DNA of 64,000 bases from positions 58,169 through 122,168 of the forward strand of contig CAZVFU010000001.1 in the NCBI GenBank assembly GCA_964626595.1, in the 5' to 3' direction. The number at the start of each line of letters is the position of its first letter. The first letter of the stretch is position 1. Of the stretch, positions 34,508 to 44,409 are shown piece after piece. A program made the position numbers and the translations under genes. The stretch is from JAWLFI01 sp964626595 (GTDB lineage: Bacteria > Bacteroidota > Bacteroidia > Chitinophagales > Saprospiraceae). The notes below the pieces were generated by a model. That model was not told where the DNA came from. It did not search any database and was given only the letters and a program-made list of their open reading frames with translations.

Positions 34508-36934
34508 TTATTCGCGAATGAGTTTTTTGCTTTTCCATTGGTTATCCTCATCTTTCCACTGCAGATAATAGAACCCGGTGGGGAGTAGGGAAATATCGAT
34601 GCGATAGGTCCCGATCCCGGCTGCGAAACTGCCCGATTGAGTCGTTTTGCCTTGCGTATCTACAATGCGATAGTCAGTAGCCGGCTGTTGGGTCTGCAAA
34701 TGAACGACATCGTTCGAAGGAATGGGGTAAAGTACGTCTTGAGACGCAGGAGTCACTTGGGCAATGGAGGTCGAAATTTTTTGGTTGGCAAAGGCATATT
34801 GTCCGGGTAGTACCTGATCAAGTTGACAAATACCACGGCCGTCTCCGGGTAACTGAATACTTTTTTCGTAGTGTGGATACTCTTGCCACAGACTATCTCC
34901 AAAGGGGCGGTATACCAGAATCAAACTATCTTCTGTCACATCCACCAGGTCGTAATCGAGTTGGTCTGAATTGCGGCCCCGATAGGATACTATACATTCG
35001 GTCTGTGTAAGTGGCGCGGGGGTCCATATGGACCAGAAGTGAGTGCCGGAAAGTCGAAAACGCTCATTTTGCTCCTGGCCCGGTGGCGACACATAGTGGT
35101 GTGTCAGTTGGAAGGGAAGGGAGTCTACGGATAATTGGGGTGCTTCGAAAAACCAGTCGGTTCCAAGAAAGCTGGAGCGATAGGGGGCTTCTAAAATTTC
35201 AAAATGGGTGGCACTGGCTAGATTGAGCCGCTGCTCCGGATTGACAAAAACGTGTTGCGGAATAAAGTCGGAAGTGAAACGGAGTGATGAAAGAGGACCT
35301 GATACCTGGACTCGTTCTTGGTGAAAGGGATGGTCGGGATGATACAACCCCAGAGTAATGGGAACTTGCTCATGCCATTGGTCTGTACCATAAAGCCCCT
35401 GTTCTACTTGTACTTCGATGAGAAATTGAGTATCCTGAGCTGTGGCTGTCCAATTTTCGATGTAAAAATCGCTCCAGCCCGGACTAAAAATCCAATTATC
35501 AAAGAAGGGATTCAGGTCGAACCCTGTTCCCGCCATTAACTCATCTCGGAATTCTGGCCCTGAAATCGTCCCAAACGCTCGCTCCTGCAAAACGTACTGC
35601 ATACCTAATCGAAATAGGCTATCTCCCAGATAACCTCTGAGATTGTGAATCATCGCGGCTCCTTTGTCATAAGTGTGCCGGCCGTATATGTGGGCATCAT
35701 CCATAGGGCTGAGTGCGAGAAAATCCCCGTCAGCAACGTGGGCTGTCCGCAACATGTTGACGTTATTTGACAGGACTGCTTGTTGAAAGGCTTTCGGTCC
35801 CTCGAGGTATTCAATGATCTGTTGCTCGGAATAACTGGCCGGACCTTCCTTTATCCACATATCGTTTTCAGTGGTCATTGTGGTAATATTTCCCCACCAG
35901 TGATGGCCCAATTCGTGGGTGATAAGACCCAGATTGGTACTTCCATTTTGAATAGATGAACTGGGATAAGCGACTGCTGTGGGATGCTCCATGGCTCCTC
36001 GAGTCGTGATCGTATATCCGATGCGCTCAAAGGCGTATGGCCCATACCAGTCCTCCAAACAGTCGAGAGCATCTGCAAGAGGCCCAAAGGATTCACGCAT
36101 GTTGGCGGTATCTGAAGTCCGGGCTACAAGTTGAATGGGAACGGCGCCGTATTGGCCTTGATGCATGTAATTGACTTCGTCGTAAGTGGAGGCCGCGATG
36201 TGGCTGAGATAAGTGGGGATGGATTGCATCATTTCATAGACCCGCGTAAGGGTGTCGCCGCCTTCTTGTATTTCTTCCATAAAGGTACCTACGCCGTACC
36301 CCTTTCGGCCCTCGTGTGTGGTGATTCGAAACGTATAGGTGGCGCGCTCTACAAAGTTATCAAAACAGGGATACCAGGCGCGTCCAAAATTATGAGGCTT
36401 CGCTTGTAGCCCTATACCGAGATTGTAAGCATATCCCTGCTCAAAGTAAAACCCTCCAAACCCCGAGGGGCAGGTGATGGGCACCCCAAAGTAATGAAAG
36501 CGTAAACTATATGTACTGTCTTTTTGAAAGCCCTCCTCTGGGAACACCGTAATGGTGGCATCTCCCGATGAAAAATCCAGGGTGTCGCCTTCTTGATCGA
36601 GAATCAGCGTAGTCTCCAGACCTTCAAAGTCAAATTGAATGCGGTCCAGACTGTCCAGTAGGGGTCTAAAATCAATCCGTGTATTCCCATGAAAAACTCC
36701 CGCATCAAAATCAGTCAGGTCTGCATGGATATCGTAATGCCGAATATCAAAGGAGTCACTGCGAAGAAGGGATCGCTTACGAGCCATTTCCTCTTTCGCA
36801 GTCAGGGGGCGCTGGGCGAGTTGATTTTTAATGTGATGGCAGCTATGAACGGCTTGGATCGGTTCAGTTTGAGCCCATAACCCGCCCGTAAATAAAATAC
36901 TACTCGCGAAAAAAATAAGTATTCGTATATCCAT
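34508..36934 (-). CDS. Secreted M1 family metallopeptidase with T9SS type A sorting domain
   Basis: 808 residues. Signal peptide about 1-21 (IRILIFFASSILFTGGLWAQ). M1 peptidase body to about residue 560: zinc motif H340-E-L-G-H344 within HELGHHWWGN and third ligand E363 (HEXXH-18-E spacing exact), and GAMEH in place of the usual GAMEN at about 312-316. The C-terminal 75 residues (YPIPSNDVVHLQT..., ending GFYYLQWKDEDNQWKSKKLIRE) are a type A type IX sorting domain. It probably trims peptides at the cell surface or outside. Single gene, start about 35 nt downstream of a TATATTTA box on the minus strand. Confidence 0.92.
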   Translation of the reverse strand: MDIRILIFFASSILFTGGLWAQTEPIQAVHSCHHIKNQLAQRPLTAKEEMARKRSLLRSDSFDIRHYDIHADLTDFDAGVFHGNTRIDFRPLLDSLDRIQFDFEGLETTLILDQEGDTLDFSSGDATITVFPEEGFQKDSTYSLRFHYFGVPITCPSGFGGFYFEQGYAYNLGIGLQAKPHNFGRAWYPCFDNFVERATYTFRITTHEGRKGYGVGTFMEEIQEGGDTLTRVYEMMQSIPTYLSHIAASTYDEVNYMHQGQYGAVPIQLVARTSDTANMRESFGPLADALDCLEDWYGPYAFERIGYTITTRGAMEHPTAVAYPSSSIQNGSTNLGLITHELGHHWWGNITTMTTENDMWIKEGPASYSEQQIIEYLEGPKAFQQAVLSNNVNMLRTAHVADGDFLALSPMDDAHIYGRHTYDKGAAMIHNLRGYLGDSLFRLGMQYVLQERAFGTISGPEFRDELMAGTGFDLNPFFDNWIFSPGWSDFYIENWTATAQDTQFLIEVQVEQGLYGTDQWHEQVPITLGLYHPDHPFHQERVQVSGPLSSLRFTSDFIPQHVFVNPEQRLNLASATHFEILEAPYRSSFLGTDWFFEAPQLSVDSLPFQLTHHYVSPPGQEQNERFRLSGTHFWSIWTPAPLTQTECIVSYRGRNSDQLDYDLVDVTEDSLILVYRPFGDSLWQEYPHYEKSIQLPGDGRGICQLDQVLPGQYAFANQKISTSIAQVTPASQDVLYPIPSNDVVHLQTQQPATDYRIVDTQGKTTQSGSFAAGIGTYRIDISLLPTGFYYLQWKDEDNQWKSKKLIRE

Positions 36935-37071
36935 GACTTAAACTTTGATCTAAATATACAAAGAGTTTGGATTAATACAGAGTGCGGGGACTTAGCAGGC
37001 TGGTGAATTCATAATTCTTTCCTCAATAATGGATCGGAAAAAGATTTGAGGACAGCGATCAGGATCCATTG

Positions 37072-38790
37072 TCAAATCGAACCCCGTTCATCTTCCTTTA
37101 CTTTTTCCGGATAGGGGAGGGATTTTGCAGTTTCGTTATTGATTTTGCTCATCGCTAAATCGACATTGAGGAAAAAGTTTTCGAGGGGAAGCCAGGAAAA
37201 GACCTGATGACGCCTAAAAATATCCCGAACGGGACCCTTCAAACCTGTGATGAATAACTTTATTTTCGCTCGATCAGCAGCCTCTTTCAGGAGCTTTAAT
37301 TGCGCAATGCCGGTGCTGTCCACACTGCCAATAGCACTGGCGTCGATAATGACCGCCTTCAGCCCCTCTTTTTCTCTCGAGGCTTTTACGATATTTTCGT
37401 AGAAATGCTCTGCATTCGCAAAAAACAAATCTGCATCATACCTAAAGATCAGGCAGTTCGACTGAGCTTCAGCGGATTCAAAGCGACTGACACTCTTGTA
37501 GATCGCGGACTCTGGCAGGGCCCCTAATTCGGCAAAGTGGGGTCTTGAAGCTTTATACAAAATGAAAATTAGCGATAATATCACACCGGCTAGAACCCCT
37601 TCTAATATGCCGAATGCGACGGTCAATCCGAAAGTCAACATGAAAACGTAAAAATCTTTCGGATCCCGGCTCAGCAAATTACGCGCCTCCCGAATATCGA
37701 CTAATGAAACTACAGACCCGATCACGACTGCCGCCAAAACCGTTTGAGGGACATAGTAAAAAAGACTCGTGAAAAACAAGAGTCCGGTTCCGGTAAACAC
37801 CGCCGTCCAAATGGACGCCAACTCTGTGCGCGCACCAGCCTCTGCATTCAATGCCGTTCGGGAGAAGCTCCCCGTATTCGGGAAGGATTGGAAAAATGCG
37901 GATATGATTTTCGACCAGCCCAGGGCCCATAATTCCCGATTTCCACTAATCGCTGCGCTATCCGATTTTGCTGCGATCACCTTTGCTACAGACAAGGATT
38001 CAATAAAACTGATCAAACATACCACAGCGGCAATCGGCATGACTTGCCAGAGAGTGGATAGTCGGAGATCGGGCAGCATAAAATGAGGGAGTCCCGTCGG
38101 CACTGAACCAATCAGCTTCATATCTCCCGACTCCCAGCCCATCGAGTACACAATGATAGAGCTCAGGGTGACCATCAGAAGCGAAGCAGGTAATTTCCGA
38201 CCCGAAAATTTCACCCAAAAAATAAAGCCCAAACTTACGACTCCGAAAGCAGTAGTCATCCATTGAATCCCATCCAGATGCGTGATGAGTTGATATGCAT
38301 TCAGTAACGTACTGCCCGACCGCTCTGTCTCTACTCCTAGCAAATAACGGAGCTGACTCATAATAATTATGAGCGCTGCCGCTGTTGTGAACCCGCGGAT
38401 GACCGGCCTCGAAAGAAAATTAACTAGATATCCCATTCGAATGATCGACAAAATCACTTGAATACATCCCGCTACAAACGCCGTAGTGATAGCCAGTTCT
38501 ATAAATCGCTCCGACATGGGTTCCGCCATCGATGACAGACCGGAATAAATAATCAGCGCCATGAGCGCCGCCGGACCTACGGAAAGGTGTTTGGAAGAAC
38601 CTAAAAAAGGGTAGATAAGAAGCGGAGTGAGCCCCGCATACAAACCATAAATAGGAGGCAGCCCCGCCAAAAGAGCATACGCCATCCCTTGCGGAATGAG
38701 CATGACCGCCACAATCAATCCGGCCAAAAAGTCTGATCGCGCATTGGAAAAAGAATACTTACCTTGCTTTTTGAGCGTCTTAAAAAGCAT
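37072..38790 (-). CDS. SulP family inorganic anion transporter with STAS domain
   Basis: 572 residues. About a dozen membrane segments (residues about 15-410), starting with the SulP signature AGLIVAVMLIPQGMAYALLAGLPPIYGLYAG (about 24-54). The cytoplasmic STAS domain fills about 435-545, with VIIDASAIGSVDSTGIAQL at about 486-504, the anti-sigma-antagonist-like core. Family members carry sulfate, bicarbonate or other anions, often with sodium or protons; no sulfur or carbonic anhydrase gene is adjacent to decide. Single gene with its own promoter. Confidence 0.92.
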   Translation of the reverse strand: MLFKTLKKQGKYSFSNARSDFLAGLIVAVMLIPQGMAYALLAGLPPIYGLYAGLTPLLIYPFLGSSKHLSVGPAALMALIIYSGLSSMAEPMSERFIELAITTAFVAGCIQVILSIIRMGYLVNFLSRPVIRGFTTAAALIIIMSQLRYLLGVETERSGSTLLNAYQLITHLDGIQWMTTAFGVVSLGFIFWVKFSGRKLPASLLMVTLSSIIVYSMGWESGDMKLIGSVPTGLPHFMLPDLRLSTLWQVMPIAAVVCLISFIESLSVAKVIAAKSDSAAISGNRELWALGWSKIISAFFQSFPNTGSFSRTALNAEAGARTELASIWTAVFTGTGLLFFTSLFYYVPQTVLAAVVIGSVVSLVDIREARNLLSRDPKDFYVFMLTFGLTVAFGILEGVLAGVILSLIFILYKASRPHFAELGALPESAIYKSVSRFESAEAQSNCLIFRYDADLFFANAEHFYENIVKASREKEGLKAVIIDASAIGSVDSTGIAQLKLLKEAADRAKIKLFITGLKGPVRDIFRRHQVFSWLPLENFFLNVDLAMSKINNETAKSLPYPEKVKEDERGSI

Positions 38791-38842
38791 ATTTTACCAT
38801 TTGGTCCGGGATGTACATATTTACTGTCGGCCCTTTAGTTTG

Positions 38843-38850
38843 CAAATATA
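38843..38850 (-). promoter_or_regulatory. -7 box of the SulP gene
   Basis: Minus strand TATATTTG (complement of 38843-38850), exact TAnnTTTG, about 53 nt before the ATG at 38790. Confidence 0.55.
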
Positions 38851-38905
38851 AAAGATAAAGATCAAGCGAAAAGTTGCCGAAGCCCCCTCATTTTTATTTT
38901 TTGTA

Positions 38906-39030
38906 TTTGGGGGTGTCCCCATCCACCTGAGGCTCAGGTGGACGGGGCCGGGCTGTGCAGGGGTTCCGTCCTCCGGACTCTGCTCCCTTTACTTCGCGGC
39001 GGGAGCAGACCCTTACCATCCCTCACCCGG
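38906..39030 (+). repeat. Dispersed structured repeat, copy D
   Basis: Best-preserved copy. Lead TTTGGGGGTGTCC; hairpin 1 (TCCACCTGAG 38922-38931 / CTCAGGTGGA 38933-38942, extended by CCCC/GGGG outside one mismatch); conserved GGGCTGTGC and GGGGTTCCGTCC (38950-38971); hairpin 2 (TCTGCTCCC / GGGAGCAGA, 9 bp, about 38980-39009); 3' block CTTACCATCCCTCACC (39011-39027). It sits in a 486-nt gap between the SulP and adenine deaminase genes. The remainder, 39031-39276, shows no gene, RNA or further repeat. Confidence 0.82.
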
Positions 39031-39276
39031 GGATTGAGCACTTGGAGCATGTAAAGAAACGGAGACCTCGTTCGGGGCAAATTTGAATCATTTCCGGCTT
39101 TAGTTCCATACATTTATTTTGCGAAGATCACACCCTGTTTGGAGCTGGAATAGGAATTGGGTCTGGATTTGGGTGTTGATATCGTGCCTCAATGAATTCA
39201 TAAATAAAATGACACTAGGGCTTTACTATCAAACGGTCCTCATTTTTAAGTGAAATCAAACTTAAAGAGAATAAAA

Positions 39277-40917
39277 TCAGTCTTTGACGAAGAGATCGAC
39301 AAATTGAAATTTTTCACCATCAAATAGACCCTGATCGGACAATTTGAGAGAAGGAATGACCAACAAAGCCATAAAAGACAAGGTCATATAAGGTGAGGAA
39401 AGACTAGAACCCGCTTGTTTCACTCGTCTGTCCAGGTCTTTGTACTGTTTCGCCACGGAATTACCCTTTTCCGCAGTCATAATTCCCGCCACGGGTAAGG
39501 GAAGCACATCTACATCCTCTTCGCAAGCAAAGGAAATTCCGCCTTTATGTTCTATAATGCCATTGATAGCGCGAATGATATCATCATCAGAAGCACCCAC
39601 AGCAATTAGATTATGACAATCATGTGCTACACTCGATGCCAATGCCCCTGCTTTGAGACCAAAGCCACGTATGAAGGCGACGGCGGGAGGACTGGAATGG
39701 TAGCGGTCGTAGACTACCATTTTTAGGATGTCGCGGTTTGGGTCACTAACCGCCTGTCCATTCTCGTCGATAGAACACTTCTCTATGGTTTGCGATGTGA
39801 TAAGTTCGCCATCATGAGCAACAATGACTCGATGTCGGGGTTTCTGAGCCTCAATAGCTATCTGCTCTTGTTTTAGAAAGGCGGCATCCATTCGTACCGG
39901 AAACTTCTTCGTCTCATAATCAAACAGAACCTGGGCGTTGTCGTAAATTTTTTCGCCATCGATATAGGACTCTTTCAGTTTGAAACCTCTTAAATCTTCC
40001 ACTCGAATGAAGTCTGCGGGGTCCCCCGGCCTTAGACTTCCCACATTCATTCCATAATGGTCGATAGGATGGATACAGGCGGCATGAAGTACATCGAAAA
40101 GCGCATACCCTTTCTGGAGCGCACGGATAACAAGCTGATTAATGTGTCCTTCCATCAATTCATCCGGATGCTTATCATCTGAGCATAGCATCAAGGCTTC
40201 GGGATGACTGGAGAAAAGAGGGTGGAGAGCCTCGAAATTTTTCGCGGCGCTTCCCTCTCGAATCGCTATTTTCGCACCAGCTTTAATTTTTTCAACAGCC
40301 TCTTCGTAATTCGTGCACTCGTGATCAGTGGTGATACCCGCTGCGAAATACTGTTCAGCTTTCTCGCCGCGCAGCCCGGGGGCGTGACCATCAATAACTT
40401 TGTTAAACTCTCTGGCAACTTTTATTTTCTCAAGGACCTCTGGGTCATTATTGAGCACCCCTGGCCAATTCATCATTTCTGCCAGGTACATTATTTCATC
40501 CCTATTCAGCAATTGCCGTATTTTTTCCGGGGAAATATTCGCTCCAGCAGTTTCGAAAGGGGTAGCCGGCACACAACTTGGAGCACCAAAATGGAACTTC
40601 AGTGGGACGGACTTCCCATTTTCGATCATAAACTCCACGCCATTCACGCCAATTATATTCGCAATCTCATGAGGATCGGATACAGTAGCTATCGTTCCGT
40701 GAGGGACGGCCCATTTTGCAAATTCTGAGGGAACCAACATTGAACTTTCGATATGAATATGGGCGTCCACAAAGCCGGGCATGATATAACCCTCATCAAC
40801 CTTTGTTTCGGGGCGGGACCGAATATGCTTGATCTTACCTTCTTCTATTTCGATCTCGCCGGGGAAGATTCTTCGATTTCTGACGTCCACGATTTGTCCT
40901 GAGATCAATGGGTTCAT
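39277..40917 (-). CDS. ade: Adenine deaminase
   Basis: Metal-dependent amidohydrolase converting adenine to hypoxanthine and ammonia in purine salvage. 546 residues. Metal ligands His53 and His55 in GFVDAHIHIESSM, the central VIDGHAPGL (about 175-183), DHECTNYEE (about 200), and the C-terminal adenine deaminase domain with VAHDCHNLIAVGAS (about 434-447) and PLPVAGIMT (about 481-489) match the Ade family rather than adenosine deaminase. Complete length. Single gene upstream of nothing obvious, with ffh starting its operon behind it on the same strand. Confidence 0.94.
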   Translation of the reverse strand: MNPLISGQIVDVRNRRIFPGEIEIEEGKIKHIRSRPETKVDEGYIMPGFVDAHIHIESSMLVPSEFAKWAVPHGTIATVSDPHEIANIIGVNGVEFMIENGKSVPLKFHFGAPSCVPATPFETAGANISPEKIRQLLNRDEIMYLAEMMNWPGVLNNDPEVLEKIKVAREFNKVIDGHAPGLRGEKAEQYFAAGITTDHECTNYEEAVEKIKAGAKIAIREGSAAKNFEALHPLFSSHPEALMLCSDDKHPDELMEGHINQLVIRALQKGYALFDVLHAACIHPIDHYGMNVGSLRPGDPADFIRVEDLRGFKLKESYIDGEKIYDNAQVLFDYETKKFPVRMDAAFLKQEQIAIEAQKPRHRVIVAHDGELITSQTIEKCSIDENGQAVSDPNRDILKMVVYDRYHSSPPAVAFIRGFGLKAGALASSVAHDCHNLIAVGASDDDIIRAINGIIEHKGGISFACEEDVDVLPLPVAGIMTAEKGNSVAKQYKDLDRRVKQAGSSLSSPYMTLSFMALLVIPSLKLSDQGLFDGEKFQFVDLFVKD

Positions 40918-40973
40918 TGTGGCGTTGTTTTATCTGTCAGATGATTCTCGAGAGTTGAAAGGTATGGGTTGAA

Positions 40974-42308
40974 TTACATTTGTCCCTTCATTCGACTCAA
41001 TAAGTTATTCATATTCTTGCCTTTGCTCATCATGTTCATCATTTTTTTCATTTGGTGGAATTGCTTGATAAACTGATTGACCTCATGCATTTTATGTCCG
41101 GATCCTTTGGCAATCCTGCGCTTACGGCTGATGTTCAGGACTTCGGGATTACCTCGCTCTTCTGGCGTCATGGAAAGGATGATGGCTTCGGTTTTATTGA
41201 ATGCGGAATCATCAATATCCAAATTTTTGGTCATTTTGCTCATGCCGGGTATCATTCCCATCAAACTTTTGAGGTCACCCATTTTTCGAATCTGATTCAA
41301 TTGAGTCAAAAAGTCATTGAAGTCAAACTTATTCTTCTTGATTTTACGCTCTAATTTCCGAGCTTCTTTTTCATCGAATTGTTCTTGCGCTTTTTCTACA
41401 AAGGAGGTGATGTCCCCCATGCCTAAAATCCGTTGTGACATTCGATCCGGGTGAAAAACATCCAGCGTGTCCATGGTTTCTCCTGCACTGACAAATTTTA
41501 TAGGCTTGCCCACTACATACTTTATAGATAAGGCAGCCCCACCTCGTGTATCTCCGTCGAGTTTTGTAAGAACTACCCCGTCGTAATCAATGCGCTTATT
41601 GAAGTTTGCTGCTGTGTTGACTGCATCCTGACCCGTCATAGAGTCAACCACAAATAGGGTTTCAGAAGGATCCAATCCCTTTTTCAGGCCCGATATTTCC
41701 TCCATCATGTTTTCATCAATAGAAAGCCGTCCAGCGGTATCTACAATGACTACATCATTATGGTTATCGCGGGCGTGCTGAATGGCTCGCTTAGCGATAG
41801 ATAGAGGATCTTTGTCTTCCAGGTCTTTAAAGATGGGCACATTGATCTGTTCAGATATAACAGTTAGCTGGTCTATGGCAGCAGGTCTGTAAACATCACA
41901 AGCGACCAAAAGAGGCTTTTTGTTATTCTTTGCTTTGAGATGTCTGGCCAACTTTCCTGAAAAGGTCGTTTTACCTGAACCTTGCAGGCCTGCAATAAGT
42001 ATGACCGCAGGCTTACCTTCTAGATTAATGTCGACTTTACCGCCGCCCATGAGTTCTGCAAGGTGATCCTGAACAATTTTCACCATTAACTCTCCCGGCT
42101 TCACTGATTTGAGCACGTTTCGCTGCCCAAGAGCATCTTCTTTTACCTCCTCAGTAAATTCCTTAGCAATTTTGTAATTCACATCAGCGGCTACAAGAGC
42201 CCTGCGAATTTCTTTTAAAGACTGGGCAACATTGAGTTCTGTTAGTTTGTGATCACCTTTCAATGACTTGAAAGCTCCTTCTAATCGGTCTGTTAAATTA
42301 TCAAACAT
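40974..42308 (-). CDS. ffh: Signal recognition particle protein Ffh
   Basis: SRP54 GTPase that binds signal sequences and SRP RNA and delivers ribosomes to FtsY. 444 residues from ATG 42308 (MFDNLTDRLEGAFKSLKG); the frame extends 26 codons upstream without similarity. N domain (1-88), G domain with GLQGSGKTTFSGKLA, DTAGR, TKLDGD and the ALSIKYVVGKPIKFVSAGE end, then the Met-rich M domain (about 300-444: MGMIPGMSKM, MKKMMNMMSKGKNMNNLL). The SRP RNA itself is not visible in this window. Divergent from yidC, functionally related in membrane-protein insertion. Confidence 0.95.
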   Translation of the reverse strand: MFDNLTDRLEGAFKSLKGDHKLTELNVAQSLKEIRRALVAADVNYKIAKEFTEEVKEDALGQRNVLKSVKPGELMVKIVQDHLAELMGGGKVDINLEGKPAVILIAGLQGSGKTTFSGKLARHLKAKNNKKPLLVACDVYRPAAIDQLTVISEQINVPIFKDLEDKDPLSIAKRAIQHARDNHNDVVIVDTAGRLSIDENMMEEISGLKKGLDPSETLFVVDSMTGQDAVNTAANFNKRIDYDGVVLTKLDGDTRGGAALSIKYVVGKPIKFVSAGETMDTLDVFHPDRMSQRILGMGDITSFVEKAQEQFDEKEARKLERKIKKNKFDFNDFLTQLNQIRKMGDLKSLMGMIPGMSKMTKNLDIDDSAFNKTEAIILSMTPEERGNPEVLNISRKRRIAKGSGHKMHEVNQFIKQFHQMKKMMNMMSKGKNMNNLLSRMKGQM

Positions 42309-42467
42309 ATGTACTATCGCTTTTTGGATCTTTGGACGGACAAAATTAATGAAAAAATAGGTGATGAAGTTTGCTTCGATTATCAATTTGACAAGATACT
42401 AGACTATCACTGGTAATCGGCAATGAATTTCTATCAAATCGAAGGGGTTTGTTTGGGCTATTTCTCA

Positions 42468-42486
42468 TTCAGAAAGGTATTCTGAA
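42468..42486. promoter_or_regulatory. 7-bp palindrome in the ffh-yidC divergent region
   Basis: TTCAGAA (42468-42474), AGGTA, TTCTGAA (42480-42486). It lies just upstream of the likely yidC promoter, so an operator is possible. Confidence 0.3.
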
Positions 42487-42518
42487 ACTAATCTTAGGTT
42501 AAAAATGTAAAGAATACG

Positions 42519-42526
42519 TACTTTTG
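42519..42526 (+). promoter_or_regulatory. -7 box of yidC; excludes the upstream TTG start
   Basis: TACTTTTG, an exact TAnnTTTG match. Transcription would begin near 42531, downstream of the TTG at 42524 that opens the longest frame, so translation must start at ATG 42572. Confidence 0.6.
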
Positions 42527-42571
42527 AGGTCTCAAAAAAGAACGCCAAACGCAGATCATACTGTTTATACT

Positions 42572-44407
42572 ATGGATAGAAATACCGTTATTGGAATCAT
42601 ACTCATTTTTGGCTTATTTTATTTGTGGGCGCAAATAAATGCCCCTACAGAAGAAGAATTGGCTGAGGCCCAGCGGCTGCAAGACTCCATAGCTATGGTG
42701 GAGCAGGGGGCTGACCTTGAGAAAAATGGACAAACTGAGGGGGAGCCAGAAGTTGCTGCGATTACGGATGAGACCTCAGATAGTCTCACCAAAAATGTCG
42801 AAGAGCAGTTTTACTCCCTGTCCAACGAACAACTTGAATTGTCCATTTCAAATATGGGCGGTATTATTGGTGAAGCAAGGATTAAAGGTTATCAGCGGGT
42901 GGCTATCGATGAAACCGGTGAAGAATACTACGCACCCTTAAGTCTGATGACTGATCCCGATCATAAATACGAGTACATTATTCCAAAATCCAGCGGAGGG
43001 TATATCAATACGGGTGATCTGGCTTTTAGTGTTGAGCAAACCTCTGACCGAATGTTGGAGTTGTATGCCAGTTTGCCGCAGGGTGGAAAGGTTACGTTCC
43101 GATATATATTAGCTGAATCGGGTTATCAACTTGATTTTCAAACCGATTTTTCCGGCTTAGATGCATATATTCAGCCGCAGGAAAGTATTCAGTTTAATTG
43201 GGTCAACGTTTTGGAGCGCCAGGAAAAACCGGATGGGTATGAAGAGACCTATACTACAGTTCATTACAAGACCGTGGAAAACTCGCCCACTTCATTGTCA
43301 TGGACAGCAGATGATAATGAACAAATTGAGGAATCCCTGAATTGGGTATCCCATGCCAACCAATTTTTCAACTCTACTTTTATGTCGGAGTCGACCTATG
43401 CGGGAGGGGAGCTGGATATCCAAAATATTGAAAACCAAAGAGATAAACTTAAAATTGCTCGCTCCTCATTTATACATAAAATAACAAACCCAAAGGAAGA
43501 CCGCATCGACCAAAGGCTTTACATTGGTCCGAATGATTTTGAGGCCATGAAAACTATGGGCCATGAATTAGAAGATGTTATACCCTACGGGTGGAGCATT
43601 TTTGGAACGATTAACCGATGGGTTATACGCCCTGTTTTTGCTTTTTTCTCCACTTATATTGGAAGTTTAGGGATAGCGATTATTATTTTAACGTTTGTCA
43701 TAAAGTTTGCTTTATATCCCCTGACGTATAAAATGCTGCATTCACAAGCAAAAATGGCGGCTTTAAAGCCTGAAATTGCTAAGATAAAGGAGAAGAATAA
43801 GGATGACTCCAGTGCTCAACAAATGGAGACGATGAAGTTGTACAGGGAGTTTGGTGTGAATCCGCTGGGAGGATGTATGCCCATGGTGCTTCAAATGCCC
43901 ATTTGGTTTGCCCTTTATCGGTTTTTCCCGGCATCAATTGAATTTAGACAGGAGAGTTTTTTGTGGGCTGAGGATTTGTCCACCTATGATGTGTTTTTTG
44001 AGCTCCCATTTTATATACCCGCATACGGGTCACATATTAGTTTGTTCACTCTACTATGGGCCGTTTCTCTTTTTGGATACACGATGTACAATATGAAAAA
44101 TATGGATACCTCGATGATGCAATCCAATCCCATGATGAAATACATGCAGTACTTAATGCCGGTCATGTTTCTCTTCTTTCTGAATAGCTATTCATCTGGT
44201 TTGACTTGTTATTTGCTGTTTTCAAATATCTTTAATATATCGCAGACAGCGATTACCAAATCGTTTATTTTTAACGATGAGAAAATCAAGTCTGAATTGA
44301 ATCGAAATAAAGAAAAGCCCAAAAAGAAAAGTGGGTTTAGGGCGAGATTAGAACAGGCGATGGAAGAGCAACGCAAAACCCAGGAAAAAAAGAAAGGAAA
44401 GAAATAA
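42572..44407 (+). CDS. yidC: Membrane protein insertase YidC
   Basis: Inner-membrane insertase of the Oxa1/Alb3 family, working alone or with Sec. 611 residues from ATG 42572 (MDRNTVIGIILIFGLFYLW), whose first helix is about 5-20. A long Glu-rich periplasmic linker and a large beta-sandwich domain (about 75-340) precede the five-helix core (about 350-590), with TFVIKFALYPLTYKMLHSQAKM and GGCMPMVLQMPIWFALYRF carrying the family motifs. The tail (about 570-611) is very Lys/Glu rich, suited to ribosome binding. Followed after 2 nt by a lipoprotein gene. Confidence 0.95.
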   Translation: MDRNTVIGIILIFGLFYLWAQINAPTEEELAEAQRLQDSIAMVEQGADLEKNGQTEGEPEVAAITDETSDSLTKNVEEQFYSLSNEQLELSISNMGGIIGEARIKGYQRVAIDETGEEYYAPLSLMTDPDHKYEYIIPKSSGGYINTGDLAFSVEQTSDRMLELYASLPQGGKVTFRYILAESGYQLDFQTDFSGLDAYIQPQESIQFNWVNVLERQEKPDGYEETYTTVHYKTVENSPTSLSWTADDNEQIEESLNWVSHANQFFNSTFMSESTYAGGELDIQNIENQRDKLKIARSSFIHKITNPKEDRIDQRLYIGPNDFEAMKTMGHELEDVIPYGWSIFGTINRWVIRPVFAFFSTYIGSLGIAIIILTFVIKFALYPLTYKMLHSQAKMAALKPEIAKIKEKNKDDSSAQQMETMKLYREFGVNPLGGCMPMVLQMPIWFALYRFFPASIEFRQESFLWAEDLSTYDVFFELPFYIPAYGSHISLFTLLWAVSLFGYTMYNMKNMDTSMMQSNPMMKYMQYLMPVMFLFFLNSYSSGLTCYLLFSNIFNISQTAITKSFIFNDEKIKSELNRNKEKPKKKSGFRARLEQAMEEQRKTQEKKKGKK

Positions 44408-44409
44408 GG

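Noticed and set aside
42524..42571. TTG start for yidC
   Set aside because: The codon lies inside the -7 box TACTTTTG, upstream of the transcription start.
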